Source: Flavobacterium jumunjinense
Lineage (GTDB): Bacteria; Bacteroidota; Bacteroidia; Flavobacteriales; Flavobacteriaceae
Reading direction: 5' to 3'
Assembly (NCBI RefSeq): GCF_021650975.2
Contig: NZ_CP091285.1
Location: 3,472,001 to 3,536,000 of the forward strand
Length of the DNA: 64,000 nt
Shown: one piece after another, positions 7,075-15,478 of the stretch
How the letters are laid out: each line of letters begins with the position of its first letter
How positions within the stretch are numbered: the first letter of the stretch is position 1
Position numbers and translations under genes: made by a program
The notes under the pieces: generated by a model
Told to the model about the DNA's origin: nothing
Database searches by the model: none
What the model saw: only the letters and a program-made list of their open reading frames with translations

Positions 7075-9878
7075 TACGCTGCTAATACCTCATTTAACTC
7101 ATTAATAATCACATCAGTTTCTTCTCCAAACAACGCCCACATTTTACTCAAACCACCTTCTGCATTAAAAGGGCTTAAATCAAAATCGTCTTTTTCTATA
7201 CTGAAACTATTGGCTACATAGTCCTTCATCATACGCAACCATTGCATTTGGTCTTCGGTAAAGGCATTGTGTTTTCCTGCATTTTTTTCAAAAATCCATT
7301 TTTTAAAATTAGCATCAACGGTTTTGTCATAACTCGTCAACGTACTGTCCATACCCACAACTCTTCGTATCAAAGAAACCAAAGCTATCAACTCATTTTT
7401 AGCAGAGCCATTGGTTTTTTCCAGTTGTTCGTATGCTTTCCAAACACTTACAGGAGCTAATAAAGGCTTTTCTGTTTTTAGTTTTTCGCACAGTTCTTTT
7501 ATCATGGTATAGGTAAAAGTTCGGTGTCTATACTCTTGGGCATAAAAGATTTGCAAAGCGGTTATTTCGTCTTTGTTGGTTGCTATCCACGTTTTAAAGT
7601 CTTCAATCAATGCCGCACTGGTTACTTCTTGGTCTTTTACCCAACCTATATTGGTAATGGTATCTATGTTTACTACATCAATAATCTGGTCTAACTTTTT
7701 ACGAATGTCAATAATAAAATTACGTAAATCAGGGCTGTTAAAAACCGCTACCGCATCGTCAATTAATTTTTGGTTTGCAACAGTAATGGCATTTTCAATT
7801 TCTATAGGAGCTTGTCCACGCATACTATTCCTAATTCGTAATTCCTCATTCGCAATGGTATCAGGGTCGTGCGCATTGAGTAGTTTTTGCACCACTTGGT
7901 TAATGCTTAAACCATTGGCTTTTTCGCTAAATTCCTTTTTATGTTTGTCTTGCAGTTGTTTTTCCAAACGAATCAAACGATTGGCAAGCGTACTCATCAT
8001 TTCTTCGGAAGTATTGCCCATGGCAACACTGGTAAGCACATCTTTTAAAGAAACACCAGGTGCTTTTTCTAAAGGTCTACTGTCTGTTTTTTGGGATTGT
8101 TCTACACCAATAGCATCGATAATTACAAAATGGTCTTTGCTAAACTTAGCTGTAGGCGTTCCTTTGGCTTTCAATTCTTCAATAGAACACGTACGCGTAC
8201 CACGACCTTTCATTTGTTCGTAATAACTTCTACTTTTCACATCACGCATAAACAACAACACTTCTAAAGGTCTGATGTCCGTTCCTGTGGCAATCATGTC
8301 TACCGTAACGGCAATACGTGGGTAATAATCGTTTCGAAACTGTTGCAAGACACTTTTGGGGTCTTCGTCACTTTTATAGGTAATCTTTTTGCAAAACTTA
8401 TTTTCTTCTCCAAATTCTTCTCGTACAATATCGATAATGTCTTCCGCATGGCTATCGGTTTTGGCAAAAATCAACATTTTCGGTACTTCAAAGGCAGACA
8501 GGTCGCAACCTGTCTCTACAGGGTATCGGTCAGGAAACATAGCAGGTAAATTATCTTTTGTTGCTTTAATAATCGTTCTTATCGTACTTGGGTTCACAAT
8601 GTCTTTATCTAATTGTTTGCCACTATATACTTCATCTTCATCCAACGCTTCCCAAAACTTTTTACGGGTTTGTCGGGAACGCTTGTCGATAAGAGGACTA
8701 AACTCTTTTAAAATACTAGCTCCATTTTTATTAATTTCGGTTTCAATGGTAAAGACATTATAAGGCACTAAAACGCCATCAATAACGGCTTTTTCATAGC
8801 CATAATCAGAAACCAAGTTTTGATTAAAATAACCAAAGGTTCTATTGTCTGGTGTAGCGGTTAACCCAATTTGGAACACATCAAAATAATCCAACACTTG
8901 TTTCCAAAGGTTGTAAATACTTCTATGGCATTCGTCAATTACTACAAAGTCAAAAAACTCAATCGGCACTTTTTCATTATACCCAACAGGAACAGGTTCT
9001 TTTGGAATAAAACGAGTTTCGTTAGGATTTTCTTCTTCAGCACTTTCATCTAATTCTGTATCTTTTAAAATAGAATACATCCGTTGAATCGTGCTTATAT
9101 ATACTTGCGAATCATTAGGAATAAACGAACTATTTAATCGCGTAACCCCATATAATTCGGTGAATAATCTATTATCTTCATTAGCCGTAAAAGCTCGAAA
9201 TTCACTTTCGGCTTGTTCTCCTAAGTTTTTGGTATCTACTAAAAATAAAACACGTTTGGCTTTGGCATATTTAAGCAAGCGGTAAATAAACGTAATGGCT
9301 GTAAAAGTCTTTCCAGAACCCGTTGCCATTTGTATTAAGGCTTTAGGTCGTTGGTCTTTAAAAGATGTATCTAAATTGGTAATAGCTGTTATTTGACAAT
9401 CCCGCAAACCTTCAATTGGTAATGCTGGTAAATCTTGCAAACGAGCACGAAGTGTTTTCTCTTGACTTAACCATTGCGCCAATGTTTCGGGTCTATGAAA
9501 AGTAAAAACGGTTCTAGAACGCGGTTTTGGGTCTCTATAATCGGTAAACTTTACAATTTCTCCATTGCTTAAATAGACAAAAGGCAAAGGTTTATTATCG
9601 AGTAAGCGCAGTTTTGCATTGGCATAACCTTCCGCTTGATCTTCGGCCGCGGTTAAGATTCCTAGCTCAGCACGCTTGGCTTCAATAATACCCACAGGCT
9701 TTTTGTCCAAAAACAAAACATAATCCGCAGGACCAATATCCGTTTGATATTCCCGAATAGCAACACCAAGTCCAGCCGCAAGATTGAAGCTTTTTTTATC
9801 TTGTATAATCCATCCGCAGGCAACTAATTGCTTGTCAATGGTATCACGTGCTATCTGTTCAGGATTTTGGTTGGACAT
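7074..9878 (-). CDS. hsdR: type I restriction enzyme, ATP-dependent endonuclease/translocase subunit HsdR (EcoEI-like)
   Basis: 934 aa. The N-terminal PD-(D/E)XK nuclease has D52 and E66-A-K68 (VGIIEAKRA). It is followed by an SF2 helicase/translocase: Walker A MATGSGKT at about 184-191, DECH at 315-318, GLTATPD just after, and motif VI YYEQMKGRGTR. The length and the C-terminal region resemble the EcoEI_R_C family. It translocates DNA and cuts at a distance when the target is unmethylated. It is the first gene of the operon hsdR-hsdS-SIR2-hsdM and is preceded by a good Bacteroidota promoter. All catalytic residues are present. Confidence 0.96.
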   Translation of the reverse strand: MSNQNPEQIARDTIDKQLVACGWIIQDKKSFNLAAGLGVAIREYQTDIGPADYVLFLDKKPVGIIEAKRAELGILTAAEDQAEGYANAKLRLLDNKPLPFVYLSNGEIVKFTDYRDPKPRSRTVFTFHRPETLAQWLSQEKTLRARLQDLPALPIEGLRDCQITAITNLDTSFKDQRPKALIQMATGSGKTFTAITFIYRLLKYAKAKRVLFLVDTKNLGEQAESEFRAFTANEDNRLFTELYGVTRLNSSFIPNDSQVYISTIQRMYSILKDTELDESAEEENPNETRFIPKEPVPVGYNEKVPIEFFDFVVIDECHRSIYNLWKQVLDYFDVFQIGLTATPDNRTFGYFNQNLVSDYGYEKAVIDGVLVPYNVFTIETEINKNGASILKEFSPLIDKRSRQTRKKFWEALDEDEVYSGKQLDKDIVNPSTIRTIIKATKDNLPAMFPDRYPVETGCDLSAFEVPKMLIFAKTDSHAEDIIDIVREEFGEENKFCKKITYKSDEDPKSVLQQFRNDYYPRIAVTVDMIATGTDIRPLEVLLFMRDVKSRSYYEQMKGRGTRTCSIEELKAKGTPTAKFSKDHFVIIDAIGVEQSQKTDSRPLEKAPGVSLKDVLTSVAMGNTSEEMMSTLANRLIRLEKQLQDKHKKEFSEKANGLSINQVVQKLLNAHDPDTIANEELRIRNSMRGQAPIEIENAITVANQKLIDDAVAVFNSPDLRNFIIDIRKKLDQIIDVVNIDTITNIGWVKDQEVTSAALIEDFKTWIATNKDEITALQIFYAQEYRHRTFTYTMIKELCEKLKTEKPLLAPVSVWKAYEQLEKTNGSAKNELIALVSLIRRVVGMDSTLTSYDKTVDANFKKWIFEKNAGKHNAFTEDQMQWLRMMKDYVANSFSIEKDDFDLSPFNAEGGLSKMWALFGEETDVIINELNEVLAA

Positions 9879-9897
9879 ATATTTTTATGGTACTTTT

Positions 9898-9928
9898 CAA
9901 ACTTAGCGAAAAATTTTGGTACTAGCAA
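9898..9928 (-). promoter_or_regulatory. promoter of the hsd operon
   Basis: On the minus strand TTG (9928-9926) is followed after 20 nt by TAAGTTTG (9905-9898), fitting the -33/-7 pattern TTG-N19-23-TAnnTTTG. The -7 element ends 19 nt before the hsdR start codon. Confidence 0.65.
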
Positions 9929-9946
9929 CAGGTATTTCTACCTGTT
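9927..9946. repeat. hairpin AACAGGTA-TTTC-TACCTGTT
   Basis: Perfect 8-bp stem with a 4-nt loop, followed on the plus strand by a short T run. No plus-strand gene ends here, so it is either a REP-like palindrome or a site overlapping the -33 region of the hsd promoter. Confidence 0.5.
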
Positions 9947-9976
9947 TTTAATGCGACTACTTGTATTTGCAATGTA

Positions 9977-10132
9977 ATACCATTTATCACATGAATTTAC
10001 TGGAATAAAACGCCCTTTTTTCCTCGCTATTTCAATATAGAATAAAAACGTAGCGATGCTATGCTTTTCTATTTCATATCAAGAAAAAAATCATCATTTT
10101 CTTTTACAGTAAATTCAAATCACAAATGGTAT
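9977..10132. repeat. 156-bp element bounded by 26-bp imperfect inverted repeats
   Basis: Arms at 9977-10002 and 10107-10132 match as inverted repeats at about 22 of 26 positions, both beginning ATACCATTT from the outside and ending GAATTTACTG. The interior holds a second partial palindrome (CGCTA...TAGCG, about 10033-10065) and no reading frame. It resembles a small non-autonomous element or a long structured intergenic repeat. Confidence 0.6.
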
Positions 10133-10953
10133 AAACCATTTCCTAAAAACGAGAATACACTATTTCTATAGTAATTGTTACATTTTAAACGATTAGTTTA
10201 CATTCTAAACCAAAGGTAATATAGCAAAAAATAGTATCCTTGCGGGAAACCGTATTTGTGGATGTTTTTTTTTAAGTCGAAAAGTCGAAAGTTTAAAGTT
10301 TAAAGTTGACAAGTTTTTTAAAAAATGTATGTCCCTATTTTTTGGCATTCCTAATCGCTAATTCTCAATTCTCAATTTTTACTATTTTTACTGTTTTTTT
10401 TAGGTTTGGTAGCAGTTTAGTAGCAGTTTCGTTCGGAGATTGTAGCGAAAAAGTGCCTGTTTAGTGCTACTCGTCCGCAGCGCTTCCGAACAACTTCCGA
10501 ACAAAACCCTTATTTGACTGCTTTTAAACCCTTTTAATACATCAGTATAGGTCATAACCAGTCAAACCAAGTCAGAACCAGTCACAACCGTTCAAAAAAA
10601 GGTTTTTATTAGTTTTTGGTATGCCTTTTGAGATAGTAGAATAAGGCTAATTGTTGATGATGAATTATTAATGTTTAATGATTTTGTTTGTGGAATTTGT
10701 AGAAGGTTACGTCCGTTGTTTGGATAACGAGTTTGGGGATGTTTTTTTTAGTTTTTAGTTTGGGGTGTCATTTTTGGGTAGGAGGGATGTAGGTGAAAAA
10801 AATCTAGTGGACTAGATTGGTGTTCTTTTAGTTTAGTCAGTAATTCGGGAATGGGATAGCGTTTTTTGTTGTGAGTTTAGGATTTCTAAACCTTTTGTAA
10901 GATCTGTTAAAAAACCAAGGTTAACAGTTTGGCATATAAGTTATAAAGTTTTT
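10133..10953. other. gene-free stretch with low-complexity repeats
   Basis: I find no coding frame. It contains short AAGT-type tandem stutters near 10275-10312, a relatively GC-rich patch with GTTCGGA/TCCGAAC inverse words at about 10432-10503, and a string of ACCAGTCA-like words with a period of 10-11 bp at 10555-10594. It separates the defence operon from the T6SS cargo island and may be an integration or recombination hot spot. Confidence 0.5.
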
Positions 10954-12924
10954 TTATTCCATTTCTCCTGGTAAAGTTATACCATCTCCTTCTAATTTTG
11001 CTTCTTTCCATTGTTTTTCGAAGTCAGGAATGTTATAATAGTTTTTGGCTTTGAACTCTTTGCTGTAGGTATTGTCATAATCATAATGTTCTGCAAAAGT
11101 TCCCATAAATTCATAGGTTCTGTAGTCATTCATGTTACTATAAATAAAACTATGCATACGGGCTATAATTTCTGCTTTTTGAGAAAAAGTGAGTTCAAGG
11201 GTGTTTTTTGGATTTAAAAGCCAATCAAAATAATACCATTTCAAAAAGTTGAATTTTTCAGTTGCTTTCTCATCATTTTCTGAAATGATTTTTAAGAAAG
11301 TGTAATTAAAGCCGATTTTCCCATCGCATTTTTTATTGTAGATGATTTCATTTAATGGTTCAAGGTCTTGGGCGTCCATTTTGGTGTTTTCGGCTACCCA
11401 TTCTACTAATGCGGTATCATCATAATAGCCAAAAGTAGTTACTAAGCTTCGCATAAAAGTTTCATCATTCAAAATAAGCCATTTGAAATGGGCTTTACTA
11501 TCGTTAAATAAATACATGTTTCGTGCTACAAGAGTTTGGATGTTATTATTGCGGTCATATTCTAGGCTTTTATTCTCTTTCCATAAATTTTTAGAAACGA
11601 TCTCTCCTTTTTCGTCTTTATAATAATTAGCTATACTATTTTCTTTTATTGTTAAGTCTTTAAACTTTTTTTGATAATCAATTATTTGAGGGATTGCGTA
11701 ACTATCTGTAATGAAATTTTCGTTTTTAATTATAAAATTCCCAAAGTAGTCAATGATGTTGTTTGGGAAATATACAGGTGTTCTGTTGCATTTTTCGATA
11801 AAGTTTACATATAGATATTTTGAACTTGAATTTAAATCAATTGTTCTACCAAAAATTGTTTTTATTCTCTCTTTGAACTCTAAATCATTTAAAAATTTAA
11901 AACCGTTAGAAGCTAATATTTTTTTCACTTCTGGGAGTATGACTTCTAAATCTTGCGAAGTATATTTATAGGGATTATCAAAACTTGGCTGACCATATTC
12001 TAATTGTTTTTCGAGGATGTTTTCTAGAAAAAGAATGGGTTCTTTTTCAATAGTTTCTTTTTGATTTAATTCTTCGTCTGTATAATAGACTATTTTGCTT
12101 TCGTAAACATATTTTCTTTTATTTTCTTCATAAGTAGTAATTTTAATTAAACTACCAAATGAATCGTATTCAAAAGTACTGTTCGTGGTAGATTTTTTGC
12201 CTTTATTTGAGTTATTAGAATATTGTAAAGTAGTTAGATTATTGTTTTTATCTTTTGTTCTTATGTAGTTTATTCTCGTATAGGAACCATAATCTATATC
12301 ATTTAAAATAATGCTAGAGACATCCCCATTAATATCATACAAATTTTCAGTAGTATTTCCTGTTTTTCCACTGGGATTGATATATTTTATTAATGAAATG
12401 TTGCCTTTTTTATTGTAGTAATATAATGTATTTGTCTTATTTGCGATATCTGAAACTTTATTAATAAAACCATTAGTATCATAAGAAAAAGTTCCTTCAT
12501 TTACTATATCATTTTTATCTTCTTGATAGTAAACTATTTTATTTAACCTACTTTGTTTATCATAAATATAATTTCTTCTCCTAAAACCACTAACACTATC
12601 TAACCTAATACCTGTGTAGTAATAATTCGAGATGGATTTATCGTTTGGATTATCAGAACTGTATGTTTCTTCTTTTGTTAAAAGTCCTTTTTTAGAGAAA
12701 AACTTTACATAATATGATACAATTTTACTTTTTGATCCATCTTTTTCATTAAATGTATAAGATGTGTTTATTACTTTCTTTGGACTTCCTTTTAAATTAT
12801 AATCTTTTGCAGTTAAATAACCACGGATATATACATCTTGTTTTAAAAATGTATTATCTTTTAAAGATTGAGAAAAACTACTTATTGTAGTTAGGAAGAA
12901 TAAAAAACCGAATATTTTGATCAT
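10954..12924 (-). CDS. exported protein: YD-like repeat region fused to the putative T6SS immunity domain, 656 aa
   Basis: Type I signal peptide (MIKIFGFLFFLTTISSFSQS). Residues about 30-290 are beta-rich with repeated Tyr-Asp words (YDKQSRLNKI, YDTNGFINKV, YDINGDVSSI, YDSFGSLIKI), resembling the RHS/YD or MORN-like repeats of Bacteroidota exported proteins. From about residue 300 the protein matches its three upstream paralogues: a variable stretch, then the shared signature LVARNMYLFNDSKAHFKWL and a C-terminal helical region ending KQWKEAKLEGDGI. The last ~190 residues are nearly identical to those of the gene at 15479-16717, pointing to gene conversion. It is the last gene of the island. 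Likely periplasmic. I infer an immunity or immunity-derived role from position and paralogy; the function of the YD-like part is unknown. Confidence 0.7.
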   Translation of the reverse strand: MIKIFGFLFFLTTISSFSQSLKDNTFLKQDVYIRGYLTAKDYNLKGSPKKVINTSYTFNEKDGSKSKIVSYYVKFFSKKGLLTKEETYSSDNPNDKSISNYYYTGIRLDSVSGFRRRNYIYDKQSRLNKIVYYQEDKNDIVNEGTFSYDTNGFINKVSDIANKTNTLYYYNKKGNISLIKYINPSGKTGNTTENLYDINGDVSSIILNDIDYGSYTRINYIRTKDKNNNLTTLQYSNNSNKGKKSTTNSTFEYDSFGSLIKITTYEENKRKYVYESKIVYYTDEELNQKETIEKEPILFLENILEKQLEYGQPSFDNPYKYTSQDLEVILPEVKKILASNGFKFLNDLEFKERIKTIFGRTIDLNSSSKYLYVNFIEKCNRTPVYFPNNIIDYFGNFIIKNENFITDSYAIPQIIDYQKKFKDLTIKENSIANYYKDEKGEIVSKNLWKENKSLEYDRNNNIQTLVARNMYLFNDSKAHFKWLILNDETFMRSLVTTFGYYDDTALVEWVAENTKMDAQDLEPLNEIIYNKKCDGKIGFNYTFLKIISENDEKATEKFNFLKWYYFDWLLNPKNTLELTFSQKAEIIARMHSFIYSNMNDYRTYEFMGTFAEHYDYDNTYSKEFKAKNYYNIPDFEKQWKEAKLEGDGITLPGEME

Positions 12925-12945
12925 TTTGAATTAATTAAATTATTA

Positions 12946-14178
12946 TTACTCCCCAGGAAGTGGCACTCCATCGCCTTCTTGTTTGGCTTCTTTCCATTGT
13001 TTTTCGAAGTCAGGAATGTTATAATAGTTTTTGGCTTTAAACTCTTTGCTGTAGGCATTATCATTGTCGTAATTTTCTGCAAACTCACCCATGGATTTAT
13101 ACTCACTATAGTCTTTCATATTGCTAAAAATGAAACTGTGAAGTCGTGCAAGGATTTCTGCTTTTTGAGAGAAAGTTAATTCTAAATTATTTTTTTTGTC
13201 CAATAACATATTAAAATAATCATATCTAAAAAAGGAATACATTTCATCTGCTTTTTCTAAGTCTTCTGCAATGATTTCTAGTAATGGATAATTAACCTTT
13301 ATTTTATCGTCACATTTTTGGTTGTATATGACTTTGCTTATTTCTCGTATTTTATCTTTTTTAAAATCGGTGTTATCAGCAACCCATTTGTTTAATTCTT
13401 TATCGTCATAATTGCCAAAAGTAGTTACTAGACTTCGCATGAAGTATTTATCATTCAAAATAAGCCATTCGAAATGGGCTTTACTGTCATTGAATAAATA
13501 CATGTTACGAGCTACAAGGGTTTGTATGTTTTTTTTGCGTTGTTGGTCTAGGTCTGAAACGTCTTTCCATCTAGTTACGTAAATATTGTCACCATTATTA
13601 GAAGTAAATTTTGTATTTACTTTGTTTTCAATATCTTTTATAGTAGGGTATAGTTCCTCATAATTAATAATTTCAGGAAGTAATAGTTGGTCAACAACTA
13701 ATTTTTTTGATTTTGAAATAAAAATATTGGGTCTAAATCCATCGGAATCAGAAAAAGATGCTGTTTTTTTACAAACATCAAATAAATTAATGTAGGATAT
13801 ACTTTTATTAGAATGAATTGTGCCAAATATATTGTTTACCCGATTATTAAATGCTTCATCTGAAGGAAATTTATAACCATTGCTTAATAATGTTTTTGAA
13901 CATTCATTTTCTAACACTTCAATATCATCATTGTTAAATTGATAATGTTTGATATCTGTTACATCATTTGAAACAGAGTATCCAAATTGTATCTGTCTTG
14001 TTAATACATCTGTATTCTTTATAACATTCTGTTTTAAAACATTATCATTATCTATTATTTCAGTTTTTTCGTCTAAAGTTTCAAACTCTGAGTTTTCTCC
14101 TTTTTTAACTTTATCACATGAATACAAAGCCAATAATAGAACAATTAGGACTCCATTTTTCAGTATGTTTTTTCTCAT
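12946..14178 (-). CDS. putative T6SS immunity lipoprotein, paralogue 3, 410 aa
   Basis: Lipoprotein signal peptide with lipobox LYSC at about residues 18-21. An N-terminal half of about 200 residues is unique, including a segment ELYPTIKDIENKVNTKF. The shared C-terminal domain starts at QTLVARNMYLFNDSKAHFEW and carries FMRSLVTTFGNYDDKELNKW, then ends KQWKEAKQEGDGVPLPGE. As an envelope-anchored protein it is in the right place to block a peptidoglycan-degrading effector. It is separated from the next paralogue upstream by a recombination scar (14202-14347). The assignment as immunity is inferred from the tandem arrangement behind the effector; I do not know a named family for it. Confidence 0.65.
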   Translation of the reverse strand: MRKNILKNGVLIVLLLALYSCDKVKKGENSEFETLDEKTEIIDNDNVLKQNVIKNTDVLTRQIQFGYSVSNDVTDIKHYQFNNDDIEVLENECSKTLLSNGYKFPSDEAFNNRVNNIFGTIHSNKSISYINLFDVCKKTASFSDSDGFRPNIFISKSKKLVVDQLLLPEIINYEELYPTIKDIENKVNTKFTSNNGDNIYVTRWKDVSDLDQQRKKNIQTLVARNMYLFNDSKAHFEWLILNDKYFMRSLVTTFGNYDDKELNKWVADNTDFKKDKIREISKVIYNQKCDDKIKVNYPLLEIIAEDLEKADEMYSFFRYDYFNMLLDKKNNLELTFSQKAEILARLHSFIFSNMKDYSEYKSMGEFAENYDNDNAYSKEFKAKNYYNIPDFEKQWKEAKQEGDGVPLPGE

Positions 14179-14201
14179 ATTATTATATTATACTTTTACA
14201 A

Positions 14202-14347
14202 TTATTCTTCCCCAAGAAGTGGTACTCCATCGCCTTCTTGTTTGGCTTCTTTCCATTGTTTTTCGAAGACAGGAATGTTATAATATTTTTTGGTGTGGCT
14301 TGTGTGTGCGCTACTTTTAAAGCTCCTTTTTCGTAGTTGATGAATTT
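14202..14347 (-). pseudogene. recombination scar: immunity 3' end joined to a fragment of the effector gene
   Basis: Positions 14202-14290 encode, on the minus strand, a degenerate copy of the immunity C-terminus (YYNIPVFEKQWKEAKQEGD, ending LLGEE and a stop). Directly upstream, 14291-14347 matches the effector gene at about 18107-18163 with two differences in 57 positions; it would encode FINYEKGALKVAHTQATP in a different frame from the immunity piece. No complete gene remains between the flanking immunity genes. Confidence 0.8.
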
Positions 14348-14379
14348 CTTCTCTGAATAATTTATTTCATAAATTGCTA

Positions 14380-15447
14380 TTACCCTCCATTTTCATCTAC
14401 AAGTGCATCTTGATATTCTTCTGATTTTTTATAAAGATTTTGATAATCAGGTAAATTATAATAATTGTTTTTAACTATTTCTTTTTGAATGGAACCGTCT
14501 AAATCTCTCATCCAGATGCGTTGCATAAAATAACTTTTGTCATTAAAATTAGTATCATAACGGTATTGTTCTCCAAAATAAACTAGATGTGCTAAAAGCT
14601 TTGCTCTGTCTTGAAGCGAAAGTTCGTTTCTTTTGTCTTTTTCTTCCATTAAATACATTACATACATTTTTAAGGCTTCAAAATAATCCCTATCATTGGG
14701 CTCAATAATTTCTTTTAATATGGGGAAAATTTCTAAATTTAACTTTACTGTTCCATCACATTTCTTATTCCAGAGAAGTTGATCTAATGCTTCTGGGTTG
14801 TCATCATCAAAAGTTGTGTTTTCTACAACCCATTTGAGTAATTCTTTATCTTCATAATAGCCAAATTTAGTAACTAAACTTTTCATAAATTTAGCATCAT
14901 TCAAAATAAGCCATTTGAAATGTGCTTTACTATCGTTAAATAAATACATATTGCGAGCTATGATTTTTTGAGGGACTTTTAATTTTATTTCATCATTTTT
15001 AAATTCCACAATTTCATTTAAACAGAAAGCATCAGTGATAACTCTATTTTCAAAATTAATCATTATGTATTTCCCTCGATCTATCCAATATGTTTCTTTT
15101 AGAAAATTATTTTTTTCCCATTTAAGGCAAGAATCATCAAGATATTGAGCATAATGATAAGTAAATTTTTCATTTTTTAGACTAAATATTTTATCTACTC
15201 TATCAATAAACATTCGGTCAATATAACCATTATCTAGTAATGCTTTTTTAATTATTGGAAAAGTTAATTCTAAATCTTTATTTGTAAGAATATGTGGATT
15301 GTCATATTCTACTTCATCTGATTCTATACGTTTTTGTTTCTCAAAATATTCTGCTATTTCTTTTACATTTGATTTACTACCTTGTGAGAATCCAACAAAG
15401 TAGAAAAAGAGTATTTTAATAAGAAAGAAATAATTTAAATGTTTCAT
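14380..15447 (-). CDS. putative T6SS immunity protein, paralogue 2 (divergent), 355 aa
   Basis: Signal peptide MKHLNYFFLIKILFFYFVGFSQG, without a lipobox Cys, so predicted to be a soluble periplasmic or exported protein. The shared core is recognisable (ARNMYLFNDSKAHFKWLILN, FMKSLVTKFGYYEDKELLKW) but the C-terminus is the most divergent of the four, ending in YYNLPDYQNLYKKSEEYQDA rather than the KQWKEAK end. The N-terminal YDNPHILTNKDLELTFPIIK resembles the equivalent position of the other paralogues. It may recognise a different effector. Function inferred from position only. Confidence 0.65.
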   Translation of the reverse strand: MKHLNYFFLIKILFFYFVGFSQGSKSNVKEIAEYFEKQKRIESDEVEYDNPHILTNKDLELTFPIIKKALLDNGYIDRMFIDRVDKIFSLKNEKFTYHYAQYLDDSCLKWEKNNFLKETYWIDRGKYIMINFENRVITDAFCLNEIVEFKNDEIKLKVPQKIIARNMYLFNDSKAHFKWLILNDAKFMKSLVTKFGYYEDKELLKWVVENTTFDDDNPEALDQLLWNKKCDGTVKLNLEIFPILKEIIEPNDRDYFEALKMYVMYLMEEKDKRNELSLQDRAKLLAHLVYFGEQYRYDTNFNDKSYFMQRIWMRDLDGSIQKEIVKNNYYNLPDYQNLYKKSEEYQDALVDENGG

Positions 15448-15478
15448 AGTAGATTATTTATTTTGTTTGAAGCAAACA

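Noticed and set aside
7573..8763. Plus-strand frames opposite hsdR (up to 216 aa)
   Set aside because: They are shadows of a fully conserved HsdR coding sequence with no recognisable domains.
12921..13106. Short frames within the immunity gene ends (KKPNKKAMECHF type), also near 10954, 14202 and 15479
   Set aside because: They are shifted readings of the conserved KQWKEAK end and recur wherever that DNA is duplicated.
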